Shown here: piece after piece, positions 39,747 to 52,700 of the stretch
Numbering within the stretch: the first letter of the stretch is position 1
Layout: each line of letters begins with the position of its first letter
Assembly: GCA_949592205.1 (NCBI GenBank)
Contig: CATIUR010000003.1
Span: 84,717,001-84,781,000, forward strand
Length of the DNA stretch: 64,000 nucleotides
Direction of reading: 5' to 3'
Origin: Helichrysum umbraculigerum
Taxonomy: Eukaryota > Streptophyta > Magnoliopsida > Asterales > Asteraceae
The notes under the pieces: model-generated
Database searches by the model: none
What the model was told of the DNA's origin: nothing
Seen by the model: the letters and a program-made list of their open reading frames with translations, nothing else
Made by a program: the position numbers and the translations under genes

Positions 39747-40820
39747 ATGCAAAATAATATGCATCATGTTCAAAGATTGTTGGGATTATTAAGCAATGTT
39801 GGAATTGAAAATGTGAATGAAAGTGAAAGACTTTTTGAAATAACCTGATGGAATGGATACTAACCATTTATTAGAAAGACTCTTCATACAACTGATATTA
39901 ATAGTAATTGATTAGTAACTGAAATGTATGTGAAGAGACTTTGGAGCACACTTGGATTAGAATTGAGAATTTAAGGCAAAATCTTACCTATATATTAAAT
40001 GGCTATCCCCCTAGCCTATGTGGAAGCATTTTACAAACTACATTATGATGTGGCATGATTTGGTGCATTCTTACTTGTAGGATATGCCATGTAAGAAGAT
40101 TGAATAAAAGATTTATATTATCATTAAATAAATAAGACTTTTCATATGGAACCAACATTAAATCATACTAATGAATTTGCTAGAGTATTAGTATCTTTCA
40201 ATCAATTTTATATATATTTATCACATCATTTTACTTCTTCAATAGTTCATCTGATGGTAACTCCAGAATTGTAAGTAATTATTTATAAAAATATTGGTTC
40301 ACTTATTAAGTAGTTAATATTTGTCTATTGATTAGTTTATCTCCAGAATTATAAGCAATCATTTATAGTAATATTGGTTCACTTATTAAGTAGTTACTAT
40401 TTATCTATTGATAAGTTTATATGATATTTATATTGAAAAAATAATATGGTACGAATGAACTTTGTAGAATATGTTTCGTTAATGTTTAGTTAGTTATAAA
40501 ATCAAGACCTTTAGTTTAAGGTAAAAATACGTTATATGTTACTTATAAATTATAGGAGATAAAAATTCGTTATATGTTACTTATAGATTATAGAAGATAC
40601 AACATATCGTGCCACAGATTGTATTAGAGTTCGTCTACATTTACATTTTCTATATATAAAAAATACAAATAAATACATTGAATGAGTTGTCTAATAATTT
40701 AATATTTAAAATATAGTTGAAAAATGTTGATATCAAAGTTTGAATGTATCTCATTTTTAAAAGATAACCAGAGTGTATTACTATGATTTATCAACTTTAA
40801 CTAATATAGTTCAGAGTCAA
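39747..40820. other. AT-rich degenerate region with local tandem duplications
   Basis: No ORF is supported. An 80-bp unit is duplicated at 40261-40340 and 40341-40420 with a few changes. A second short unit of about 38 bp is duplicated at about 40523-40600. At 39982 TCTTACCTATATATTAAA preceded by A resembles a Helitron 5' end, but I found no convincing 3' hairpin/CTRR end. Confidence 0.5.
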
Positions 40821-42271
40821 TATAACACCCCACTTTTCATAACATTATTTAATAATATTTTACATCGGAAGCGTAAGTCCAAAACGTGCATCTAATATTA
40901 TATATAAAATCAAAACCGTTTCAAACCATAGTACATCAATTTGGGTGCTATATAATTCCAAAACACAACACTGATTTATACAAATTAGATATCAGAGTAA
41001 ACGCCTGCTCGTCAAACATTCCATTTCGATCAACAGCTTCTTGTCCAACCCGTTATCTAATCATAACCTGCAAGAAGTAATGTGGAGGATTAGCACGAAG
41101 CTAAGTGAATGAAACTATAGTCCTCATCACAACTTAGCATAACAAAATCTGTATACAACAAATAATCGTAAACACACAGATATCAAAGAGGATCGGTGGT
41201 CCTTGAGGAACCCTCAATGCCCGGGGGCCCCTCAAGCAACACTTGTAAACCCCACTGAGCTGCAGGCCAATACAGCGGTTTACCGATAGCCTATTGCTAT
41301 TCTCTCACGCGACTAAGGTTCCCATTAACGATGTGTACAAGGAACCCTCCGTCGGCCAAACAATAGCAACCAAGCCCAACACTTGTTGACCTCTTTATTA
41401 TCACGTATATGCCTCAAAGGCCATGTAGCACATAATCCATAATCATCATGGAAAATATATCAGACTAACAGTCTATCAACAGTAACATCTACGGTTACCC
41501 GTTGTAACCAAACCTGTTACAACCAAATCATATTGAGGGTACAAATCCACTCACCAATACATCAGTCGTCCACTCAGTAGTCTAATATCACTGAGTCTTC
41601 TCACAATCTGAGAATAAAACAGATTAACGAGTTAGTAATTCAGTTTAAAACTGATATACATAATCAATACTACAAGTGTTTGAGTAAAACACAAAATGTT
41701 ACACAATCACATATTATTTAAGCTAGAACAAGTCTCATCACCAATTAAGAGTCAAAACTTAAAAGCACACAATTACACAGAGTACCAGCCGGGTACCCTT
41801 ATTACCCGCCGGGTAATTAAGCTAAGCAGCCGGGTACATCATGGATCAGCCGGGTGATTTACAAAATGTGGTAACAGAACATAGTCTCGTTTTAAAGTCT
41901 AGAGGAGCCGCCAGTATCCTGTTTTACCAGCCGGGTTTCCCCCTCTAGTCATACTACCCGCCGGATCAGGTTATTACCGGTCGGGTTCTAACCAAACATA
42001 AACAATCAGCCGGCTTGATCATAAATCAACCGGGTTCTAACCCCGAACCAGCAACCTGCATCCTGTTCAAACCCTCAAACCCGAATTTCATCCACAAAAC
42101 ATAAAAACCCTGATACTGAATCGAATTAACAAGGTTTCTAATGACTAATAAACATTAATAAGTTTCCCCCAACATCAAATAACTTCCCTAACATGTTTTC
42201 AATCGAATTAATCAAACCAAGTTCATGGGTAACTAGAACACTTACTAATTCAAAAAAGATGATAAAATCAA

Positions 42272-42304
<33 letters not shown>

Positions 42305-42727
42305 GACGATGAATATAATCTGAGTTTAATCAATCCACAGCTCACTATTGTTGATTTTTCCAATTTTTGGGTTTAAAGTTCTTGTTATGAGTTTTCAAGA
42401 GAATGAATTGAAATAGGCAAAAATGGGGAAATAAATATATTAAGGTCGGCTCCATCTAACCGACATCAAAGTATTGGTATAATTTTAGTCGCCTTCTAAA
42501 CCTGTTGTCTGGAACTCGAAAACCATTTGCGAAATCAACTATTTTATTGTTCCGAAAACTATATTAATTTAAAACAATTAATAATTTAACTATCATAATA
42601 AGTCCTTAGACTTTTTTACCTATTATTTTCAGGTAAACCAACCAATACTATTTCTTAACATTTTAAATAAAAATTTAAAGTTTAGGAAACACTATAATAC
42701 TACTAGGCCCAGAAAGCGGGTGTTACA
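40821..42727 (-). repeat. Family C Ty3/gypsy 3' LTR (1907 bp)
   Basis: It begins TATAACACCCC, probably a degraded TGTAACACCCC, and ends GCGGGTGTTACA. It shares the CGGAAGC motif near the left end with families A, B and D. It holds a CCGGGT motif cluster (about 41785-42040) and an (ATG)n microsatellite (about 42272-42303). A PPT follows directly at its right edge, fixing the minus-strand orientation. Confidence 0.8.
41785..42040 (-). repeat. CCGGGT motif cluster in family C LTR
   Basis: About ten copies of CCGGGT or close variants (GCCGGGTA, CGCCGGGT, ACCGGTCGGGT, AACCGGGTT) occur in 256 bp of otherwise AT-rich sequence. The motif is different from those in families A, B and D. Confidence 0.75.
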
Positions 42728-43703
42728 AATCTCTCCCCCTTAAAGAGATTTCGTCCTCGAAATCTGATCACGCTCAATTATCCAAAATACGGTAATCGCA
42801 TATAATCCACTTATCTCATATGGACTTTGATCCCTAATCTCATTTCCATTCCAGCAATACTATATCATATCATTTCTCGCGATATCCACGAAATTTAAAT
42901 TCAAATCCCATCGATATATCCCAATAATTCATATAATTCTCAATACTCGACTCAAACTTGAAGTCATATATATATCAAGGATTGACAATCCATGTCACAT
43001 CCGTTCTTTCGACAATCCTTCAATATAAGGAAATCATTGCAATTTAATAATCCCTGATTGAATCATCAATCAATACTCAAAATTCCAGTTAAGATCACAT
43101 CCCAAAATTCTCAAACCAAATGAACTCAACACGAGATTAACAATCTTTAATCTTCCATTATTGTTCAATAACAATCCCAAACTGAACAGATTTCAGTTAA
43201 TCCACTAAGTCTGAAAAGATTTCCAAATACATAAGGCAGAACCTATCACGATTCTGCAACAACATTATCTTTTCCAGATAATATCAAATCCCATCATCAA
43301 ATCTTTGATATATTTTAACCATCAACAATAGAACAACAGTTACAAATTCCAAGTCAAGGATAGGATAATTCCTCTCATATAGTTTAGGCTGTCATAAAGC
43401 ATAAACAATAATTCCATCTCATTGCATCAAATACGATCTAAATTCGCAAAATGTATTACAATACATAATAGAGTCATTAAATCCATCAAGTAATACTAAA
43501 TCAACAGCCTGCCACAACAACTGTTTCAATGTCAAAGTCGATTCCCTGCTGTTCAATCCACAGTTAATCCAAGTAATAATCATATTCTCATATCCCTCGA
43601 GCCAAATCATATGGCTTATCCGAGATAAAGTTAATCATCATTTTTTATAGTCCTGTAATCACTATTGATAAGTGATATGGAATTTCAATATGTAAAGTTT
43701 AAT
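42728..43703 (-). mobile_element. Family C polypurine tract and decayed internal stub
   Basis: The minus-strand purine tract CTTTAAGGGGGAGAG lies at 42731-42745. The rest is AT-rich with no ORF or recognisable Gag-Pol. It ends where the SIRE-type LTR begins at 43704. Confidence 0.6.
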
Positions 43704-44690
43704 TGTAGAAGGGGGGTTGAATACAATTAAAAACTATTTCAAAGTTTAATTGAGTTATTTAGCTAGTTTTTATTTGATTGAACATAAACAGAGTATGTAA
43801 CAAATAGATATGACAATATCAAAGTAAGATGAGCAATAGTAGCTTAAATATGAATCTTATTGATCGTAAAACTCACAAGTGTTGATTGCGGAATGGACTA
43901 GCCAAAACTAATCCAAATCAAACACTCAAGCTAATCTATTACAAAATGAGATGAACAGCAGTGGACAAATACGCTGACTGTTCACTCGCTGAGTCACTGT
44001 TACGTGCTTAGACCAACTACTCACTGACATACAAGTGATTAACACGTACAGAAAAACTAGCCTCTAAAGTACAATATGCTGAACTATATATACTACAAGG
44101 ATCCCGTAAATATCTCCTATAAAATAGGATCTTGGAATGACACATGTCGCTGCTTGATTAGCTTGATCTCTGACGAATCGACATTCTGCAGGTCCCAATT
44201 CTGTTACCGCAAATATCTCTCTTCCTTAAAACCAATCACTTGCTGCCACGTAATCCTTCAGACATTCTTCAAGTACGAGAAACTCTTGCTGATGTATATA
44301 AGTACAGAACCATTGTACATGTAGTTTAAAGAGGCTTTATTGAATAGTCACTGAAGATGCAGTAACTCTCCTCACTCACTACGAGCTATCATGCTCTTGT
44401 AGAATGACTTGAAATATTGTTCTTCAGTGACTAGCTGTTATTCAGGCAGTGACTTTTGCCTTTATTCATTTGAAGATATAGAGCTCTCGCTGCTTGAATC
44501 AGCGACACGTAAAGTTGAGCTTTAATCTTCCTCAGCTTGTTAAATCCGGAAGTAGAATGAGTAGCAACCAGTGAGTACCAGTCTTCAGCAACAGCAGCAT
44601 TGATACAAATCATTTTCTTCATCAAGTTGTATATTATTGAGTTGGTCAGCTACCAGTGACTTATCATGGTCAGCAACCAGTGACTCAACA
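43704..44690 (-). repeat. SIRE-type Ty1/copia 3' LTR (987 bp)
   Basis: It starts TGTAGAAGGGGGG and ends CTCAACA on the plus strand. In the sense direction it therefore ends with the CCCCCCTTCTACA typical of SIRE/Maximus LTRs. A run of TCACTG/CAGTGA motifs, about ten or more, is spread through it. The 5-bp sequence before it is TTAAT; the partner duplication is not in the window. Confidence 0.8.
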
Positions 44691-44706
44691 ATCTCCCCCT
44701 AAATGA
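44691..44706 (-). other. SIRE-type polypurine tract
   Basis: In the sense direction it reads AATCATTTAGGGGGAG, then AT and the LTR. This is the hallmark PPT of SIRE-lineage copia elements. Confidence 0.85.
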
Positions 44707-44941
44707 TTGTGATCAAAGCTCCCTAGACAAACTCGTTGCTGAAAAAGTTTATAGTCAGTGTTTAAGATTTTAAACATTCAGTGACTTATACTTGATCCAT
44801 TCATTTTCTTTTTGGATTCTTTTAACATGATCTGCGTTTTGCACTTTGGTTTTCTCAAAAGATCATATATTATTGAACTACAAAGTGTAAATTTTACGAG
44901 TGATTTCAGTTACAATAAATCTAATCTATTACAAAAATTAA

Positions 44942-46979
44942 CTAAACATTTTTCCATATTTCTTCTTCCTTCATAATGCCAAGCTCATCAGCTAGCTCGT
45001 ATTTCTCTGTAGAAGGCAAAAATCTAAACTGTCTTGCTAATCCTTCTTCCAGAATCGCCTTTCTCATCACTGAATCCTTTGGAAGCATGCTGGCAGATCT
45101 GATCAAATGTACAAGCTGCTCATGATGAATCTTTTCAAGCTCTGACTCTCTTTGAAATTTTAATATGCCATTGAAGTCTTTGTAGACAAGTCCCCTCACA
45201 CCTTCAGTTACTTCAGTGCCCTCTACTCTTGGTACACCATCAGGGATAGAAAGATCTAATCTTGAAGTGTTTAAAATTCTGTATATGTTGCTGGTACCTG
45301 ACCTATACCTTGGGCTAGGTGGCCGCACTATATCTTCATCAAGTATAACAGTATCTTCTAGTCTAAGTAGCTGTAGTGCAATCATCTTCTGAAATAGTCT
45401 GTCAATTTCTTTCAGCACTTCATTCTTAGCTGCACTAGAGGAGTGACTGACGGCAAGTCTAATTTCATTCCATTCTTCCATGTGCATCTTATAGATTTGA
45501 TCAAGATTCATAGCTTGAGTCTCCAATCCTCTATGAATAAGTAGCTGAGCTTGTGATTTGTTCTTTGGCTTTTTCAGGTGTACCTTTGTAATGGGTGCAG
45601 GGTTTGATCTTCCAACCATTCTAGCAGCATACCTTTTCCTGTCAATTTCATCGAATAGCTTATCCACTGATGGTTTAACTCCCCCTTTCTTTTTCAATCC
45701 CTTACCTTTTCTCTCAGCATCAAGTTCTCGCTGTAGTTCAGACTTTTCAACATCCTGAAAAAGATTTGCCATATTAAAATCAAAATCTTCTTGCTGCTTC
45801 TTCAAAAACATTTTTCTCTCTCTTTCCACATCTTCGTCTCCGCTCAATTTCAACAGATAAGCTCGATCAGCTTCTGACTATTCTTTTAACATTCTTTTTC
45901 TTTCTTCTTCTTCTTTAGCTTCTGCCTCAGCCTGAATTTTTAGAATCATTTCACGCTCCCTATCTTGTCTAGCCTTTATTTTTCTGGCTACTCTTTGTTC
46001 ATCAGTTTCTTCAGGATGGGGACTTCCTGAGGAATCAGAATTGAGTAGAAGGACTGAAGCAGAAGTCCCTATCATGGTAATTTCAGGTGACGAAGTAGCT
46101 ATTTGGAGATTGGTTTGAAGAGTAGTCATTGTTGTTGCTTCAATGGGTTGTGCTGTTGATGTAATTGGAAGGGTAATTTGTTGAGTTTATGTTGTAGAGG
46201 TTGTTGGTGTTGGTGTTATGATCAATTGTGGGTCAACGACTGTAGTAACTGGTTCAGTGACTGTTTCTTCAGCGAAGTTACTGAAATAGTAGCTTTCTGG
46301 TTCTGTGCTTTCAATGGTTTGGAGTGAGAGTGGGTTAATCTCAGATATAACAATGTTTGATTGAGGTTCAGTTGGTGATTCAAGGCTTTCAAGTATGGTT
46401 TTGAGATGATACATGGTTGCTGATACATCCTCCTCAGTGAATGTTTGATTCTGATGTTTGGAGGAAGAGGTCTCTGATGTAGACTCTTTGGTGTCTCTTT
46501 TTCTTTTCTTAAGAACAGAAGAGATGGGTTGCTGATCCTCCATGTTTTCATCAGTGTCATCTTCTTTCTTATCAGCACCATTTTCCTTATCATCACCACT
46601 ATTGTTATCACCATTATTTCCATTATCATCATTACCTCCATCATTACCATCATCATCATCATTACCATCATCCATGTTTACATCATGCTCATCCTCCTCC
46701 CTGTTCATCCATTGCCAGCGAGCCAAATCAAAACTCACCGACTCCCCCTCAACCCTTGCAGCCTCATCAGCATGCCACTCCATTACTTTCTTATTATACA
46801 TTCTGACCTCATCTGGGTGAAACTCAGGGAAATGAATTTCCTCAAACTCATATTCATCTTCTTCAGTGTCCATCTCAATCCAAGAAAGTTCAACAACTTC
46901 AGCAGCTTCAAGTTCTGACTTTTCAGGGATAGGAAGAAGGCCAAAGGAACCTTTCAATACTGCTATGTGAGAATCATTA
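44942..46979 (-). pseudogene. SIRE-type post-pol ORF, 3' part (interrupted and with two nonsense codons)
   Basis: This is one reading frame in three open pieces (46187-46979, 45878-46129 and 44942-45853). They are separated only by in-frame TAA (46184-46186) and TAG (45875-45877), both explicable as C-to-T changes of Gln codons. The predicted protein has an acidic segment, a long Asp/Asn/Gly-rich low-complexity stretch, a Lys/Arg/Glu-rich coiled region and a globular-looking C-terminus ending KNV. No membrane segment is evident. Its place between pol and the PPT is that of the so-called env-like ORF of SIRE elements. I do not recognise a specific function. The right end is broken by the family D insertion at 46979/46980, and the frame resumes at 57775. 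Confidence 0.7.
46975..46979. repeat. Left target-site duplication of family D element (CATTA)
   Basis: CATTA at 46975-46979 matches 57775-57779 exactly. Confidence 0.95.
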
Positions 46980-49720
46980 TGTCGCACCCCCAAATTATGA
47001 TGCGGAAGCGGGTCGGTTCGGGGCGCGACTAATCAATATACAAAGCACACAAGATTACATAATGAACGACCACTACATGCGTCATTTACAAATACATTGA
47101 TAAAATAAAGGTTTTACACCGTTATAATATAGTTTACAAAAGCCCTTGAGTTCAAATGATAGAGATTCTATGGCATAACTAAATTATACAAAATATAGTA
47201 ATGCATGACAATCTCTTGATGTCTGAATGCGACTCAAACTAATGGGCATCTTGAGTGGCAGACCTACTGCTGCTGAGAACCTGAGAATACATGCTAAAGG
47301 TTAGCTATAAAGCTGGTGAGCTCACAGGTTTAATGATAAGATATGATGTATGAACCACAAGATTTAATAATGATGTTTGAAATTAATCAAATATAATGTA
47401 TATAAAGCCATGAGCACATAGTCTGAGCTTAACTGAGATGTCAGGATCACAATTAAGTGCCTGAGCGAGGGTGCCTCTATGCGTATGCCTAATCAACATA
47501 CGTATGAACAAATGATAATGCGTCCGTTTTGACCAGTCAGTGCTTGCTGACCCGGACGGGGATTGTCAGTCCCATATGGAATCCATACACTAACATTCAC
47601 GATACAAAGTATTACCAAACTATGATATGAGGACTTAAAATGATTAGATGATTTACTCATGTAATATATAGCGATGTTTTGATACTTGTGTTCAAATGTA
47701 AAACAAAATGAGCATGTATCTCACCCCTAGGTAAAAGCATTTAAAAATGGGCTATGAGACTCACCTGAGCCTAATGAGATGCTATCAAGCACAAATGATG
47801 GTTTACAAGACAAATGATGTCGTTCAATCGACTGAAACCTGCAGGGCGTCTTAGACGCGCAAGGTTTTATTTGATTAGATGACTTTACAGACCATCTATG
47901 CTAGTTGTTCCCTCAACTAGTTATGTCCAAATACTTTGGTTAATGTTTATGTTTAAAGTTGTGAAAATCGTATACGGCTCGTTGGTGATTAATTGTAATA
48001 ATAATCTCAAAACGTTATTATTTAAATGTTGAAATGAAATACTTGTAAAGTGTATTTGAAGTGTTAGTATTCGTATAGGTCATGTGTTGTTGTGTTGTTG
48101 TCTTACGTGATTACTAGTTGTTACCACTTCTAGTTATAATCTTGTTCCCACTGCTAGTTATAATCTTGTTCCCACTGCTAGTTATAACTTAGTTGCCCCT
48201 GCTAGTTATAATTTAGTTGCCCCTGCTAGTTATAATTTTGTTCCCACCGTTAGTTATAACTTAGTTGCCCCTGCTAGTTATAATTTAGTTGCCCCTGCTA
48301 GTTATAATTTTGTTCCCACCGTTAGTTATAACTTAGTTGCCCCTGCTAGTTATAATTTAGTTGCCCCTGCTAGTTATAATTTTGTTGCCCCTGCTAGTTA
48401 TAATTTTGTTGCCTCTGTTAGTTAAAATCGCCAGATTTTTGACTCAACAAACCTCTCGTTTTCTACACTTTTTAGTCCAAACCAAGACCCACCAAAAATC
48501 ACAGATGTTCCCCTATGGTCTAGTGTAAATATGCACTTTATGGTAATTTTATAAGTTCATCTACTATTTTTAACGAAAATCAACATGAAAGGTAGTCGGA
48601 TTTGGTTCGGAAACGAGTAACATTCAAAGATCAGCTTCTATACTTAAATCCGTACAGATATGGAAAAAATGTAAAACACAAAAGTTGTAGCTCTTTTCAA
48701 TATGCAACTTTTAAAAAAAATTGGTTGTCTAACTCATCTTAGAGCTCGAGATATTAACGATTTTGTGGGACTGTTTTTGAGAGACAGAATCTGTCATACA
48801 TACATACTTATGAAAAACGTTTTTAAGATTTAGATTTGAACATTAACAAGTTGTATGAACAATATATCATCTATATAAACATAATACAAGTATTTTACGA
48901 AAGTGTCGGGATTCTTACAATGATCGAATGAAGAATCCGCAAAAGGTGGAAGCGTAGCTCGCGTTCTCGTGATCGTTTTTGCTTCAATCGACTTGATGAT
49001 CCAAAGAGGTTTTGATGGTGAATTATGGTGGCGAAAGTGGCTGATTTTAGAGAGAGAAAGATCAGAGATCAGAGAGAGAATGAGAGAGATTGAGTTGGTG
49101 ATTGAATGAATAGAGATGGGATGATGGTGGTGGTTAAAGTCAAGAAACTTCCTCAACAAGATCCACGTTTTATGGATCTTGTTCCCATGGTTTATAAATA
49201 TTTGGAAACATTTATAAAATGTTTTGGCAAAGTGTTAGTGATAGTTTGTGTAATCGTTTTACGATTATTACATATCATGACGTTTAAACTAGACGTTTTG
49301 CTTTTCGATATAACTTTCAATATTTATAGTGGAAGTATTTTATCAAAATATTTTACTTGAAGTTATGAAAGTATAACTTTGGTTGGTTTTGATTGTTGGG
49401 CACGAATCGTGCATTTTTGGGCGCCATGAGTGTTTTATACGATACGAAATACTTATAAAATATTATCGAAATAATATTTAGGAATTAATAATGTTGTTAA
49501 ATAATTTCATATTACTTAATAAAATAGGTTCACCAACGTCCATATAAATGAATCGGAATTTGGCCGATATGATAATGCACGATTTAATATAATCGCGTAC
49601 TGATATATATTCATCAATATATATATTGATACACACAATTAGCCTAATACATAGTACTAATTACATGTATTTCTAAATGATTAGGAACTAATAACTAGTC
49701 CTAATTTGACGGGTGTCACA
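46980..49720 (-). repeat. Family D 3' LTR (2741 bp)
   Basis: It starts TGTCGCACCCCC and ends GGGTGTCACA. It holds a 24-bp tandem array (48130-48417), a nested hairpin (47521-47558) and a terminal hairpin (46981-47029). The ORF-like stretches inside are not supported. Confidence 0.95.
48130..48417 (-). repeat. 24-bp tandem repeat, 12 units, in family D 3' LTR
   Basis: Units of the form CTAGTTATAA(C/T)TTAGTTGCCCCTG repeat 12 times. Three variant units alternate, giving a 72-bp higher-order period in the middle. A degenerate 13th unit follows at 48418. Confidence 0.95.
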
Positions 49721-49733
49721 TTCTCCCCTTGTT
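49721..49733 (-). other. Polypurine tract, family D
   Basis: On the minus strand it reads AACAAGGGGAGAA, next to the 3' LTR. Confidence 0.9.
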
Positions 49734-49754
49734 AAGAGAATTTCGTCCCTAAAT

Positions 49755-52700
49755 TCAGCTCTGAGTTGGCGCGTGAGTGGAGTCCGAAAATAAATGTGGA
49801 TATTTGAGTCGCATCTGGTCTTCCCGTTCCCAAGTGAATTCCGGACCACGCCGCGAATTCCACCGAACTTTGACGATTGGGATACGACTTTGCTTAAGCT
49901 GTTTGACCTCACGGTCCATGATCTCCACTGGTGTCTCGATAAAATGAAGTTTGTCGTCAATTTGAATTTCCTCGAGCGGAATAATGAGTGTCTCATCGGA
50001 CAGGCATTTCTTCAGGTTAGAAATGTGAAATGTGGGATGCACGCTACTGAGCTCTGGAGGTAGCTGCAATCGATATGCAACTGGACCAATCCTTTCAAGG
50101 ATCTCAAAAGGTCCGATGTATCTAGGATTTAACTTCCCACGTTTGCCGAATCGGATAACACCCTTCCAAGGTGATACTTTGAGCAATACTCGATCCCCAA
50201 CTTGGAACTCGAGATGCTTGCGTCTTACGTCAGCATAACTCTTCTGACGATCACGTGCGGCCTTCAGCCGTTGCTGGATACCAACGATTTTCTCGGTGGT
50301 TTCATGAATGATTTCAGGACCAGTGAGTTGGCTATCTCCAACCTCGGTCCAACAGATAGGCGATCGGCACTTACGACCGTACAGTGCCTCCAACGGAGCA
50401 GCTCCAATACTGGTATGGTAGCTGTTGTTGTATGAGAATTCACACAGTGGCAAGTGATGCTCCCAATTTGTGCCGAAGTCAATTACGCAGGCGCGTAACA
50501 TATCCTCCAGTGTTTGAATAGTCCTTTCACTTTGGCCATCGGTTTGAGGATGATACGCAGTACTCATATCCAGACGAGTACCTAGCGATTTATGTAATGA
50601 TCTCCAAAATTGTGAAGTGAAACGACTATCTCTGTCAGAGATAATCGAGATAGGAACGCCATGTCTTGATACGATCTCCTTCATATAGACTCGGGTGAGA
50701 CGTTCCATTTTGTCAGTTTCCTTGATGGCGATAAAATGAGCTGATTTGGTGAGCCGGTCCACGATCACCCAAATGGTATCGCAACCACTTGATGTTCTCG
50801 GGAGTTTAGTGATGAAATCCATAGCGATTTGCTCCCATTTCCATTCAGGAATGTCCGGTTGCTGTAGCAGACCGGTGGGCTTCTGATATTCAGCTTTGAC
50901 TTTTGAACATGTGAGGCACTTGCTGACATACGTGGCAATCTCTGCTTTCATGTTTGGCCACCAGTATGATCCCTTGATGCCATGATACATCTTGTCAGAT
51001 CCATGATGTATAGAGTATTTGGACTTGTGAGCTTCATCCATCACCAAGTCTCGAAGATTCCCGAACTTGGGCAACCAAATCCGGTTTGCGAAGTACTTGA
51101 CCCCATTGGGTTTGGTTTCGAATTGATTCTCCATGTTTCGCAAGGCCTCATCTTTGATGTTTTCAGGTTTCAATGCTTCGAGTTGAGCAGCAAGGATTTG
51201 AATGATCAGATCATTATGGATGATCATACTAAGAACTCGGACTCGAAGTGGTTTGGTGCGCTCTTTTGGACTTAGGGCATCGGCCACTACATTTGCTTTG
51301 CCTGGATGGTACTTGATCTCGCAGTCATAATCGATGAGTAACTCGACCCAGCGACGTTGCCTCATGTTGAGATCCTTCTGATCAAATATGTGCTGGAGGC
51401 TCTTATGATCGGTGAAGATGGTACATTTTGTGCCATACAGATAGTGTCTCCAAATTTTGAGTGCGAACACTACGGCTTCTAATTCGAGATCATGAGTTGT
51501 GTAGTTCTTCTCGTGAACTTTGAGTTGTCGGGAGGCGTAGGCAATAACCTTGTCTTGTTGCATCAACACGCAACCAAGACCTTGGTGTGAGGCATCGCAG
51601 TATACCACGAAGTCTTCATTGCCTTCGGGTAATGATAGAATTGGTGCACTGCAAAGCTTTTGCTTCAATAGCTGAAATGCTGACTCTTGTTTATCAGTCC
51701 AATCGAACTTCTTTTCATTCTGAGTCAGTATTGTGAGAGGTTGAGCTATTTTGGAGAAATTCTTGATGAAACGCCTATAATAACCTGCCAGTCCTAAGAA
51801 TTGGCGTACTTCGGTCGGCGTCGTCGGTGCTTGCCAGCACTTGATAGCCTCAATCTTTGTTGGATCTACGTGAATTCCTTGACTATCAATCACATGACCA
51901 AGGAACTGAACGGTTTGCATCCAGAACTCACACTTGGATAATTTAGCATATAACTCTTCGTGTCTAAGAAGTTCTAGAATGACTTTGAGATGCTGCGCAT
52001 GCTCTTGCTCATTGCGCGAGTAAATAAGAATGTCATCAATGAAGACAATGACAAACTTGTCGAGATATGGTTTGCACACTCGGTTCATAAGATCCATGAA
52101 TACTGCCGGTGCGTTAGTCAAACCAAAGGCCATAACCTGAAACTCGTAATGACCATAGCGAGTTCGGAAGGCAGTCTTTGGGATGTCGATGTCACGAACT
52201 CGTAACTGATGATAACCTGATCTTAGATCTATTTTCGAATAGATACTTGACCCTTGAAGTTGGTCGAATAGGTCATCAATACGAGGTAGTGGGTAACGGT
52301 TCTTGACGGTCAATTTGTTCAACTCTCTATAGTCGATACACATTCTGAATGAACCGTCTTTCTTTTTCACAAACAGAACCGGAGCTCCCCATGGTGAAGA
52401 ACTTGGTCTAATGAATCCCTTATCCAGGAGTTCCTGCAACTGAGTAGACAACTCCTGAAGTTCTGAAGGGGCTAAACGATATGGTGCTCGTGCAATAGGT
52501 GCTGCCCCCGGCACGAGATCGATCGAGAACTCAACTTGTCTCGGAGGTGGAAGACCAGGTAAGTCTTCTGGGAAGACTTCTGGAAAGTCTCTAACAATGG
52601 GCACATCCTCAAGTCGTTTCTCTTCCGACTTTTTCTCTATGACATGCGCGAGGATTGCTTGGTACCCTTTCCTAAGGTACTTGCGCATTTTCATGCAGGA

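Noticed and set aside
46187..46993. Host gene for an acidic nucleolin- or chaperone-like protein
   Set aside because: The Asp/Asn-rich stretch suggested this, but the frame continues into 57775-58288 and 44942-45853 and sits between a SIRE-type PPT/LTR and the rest of that element, so it is a retrotransposon ORF.
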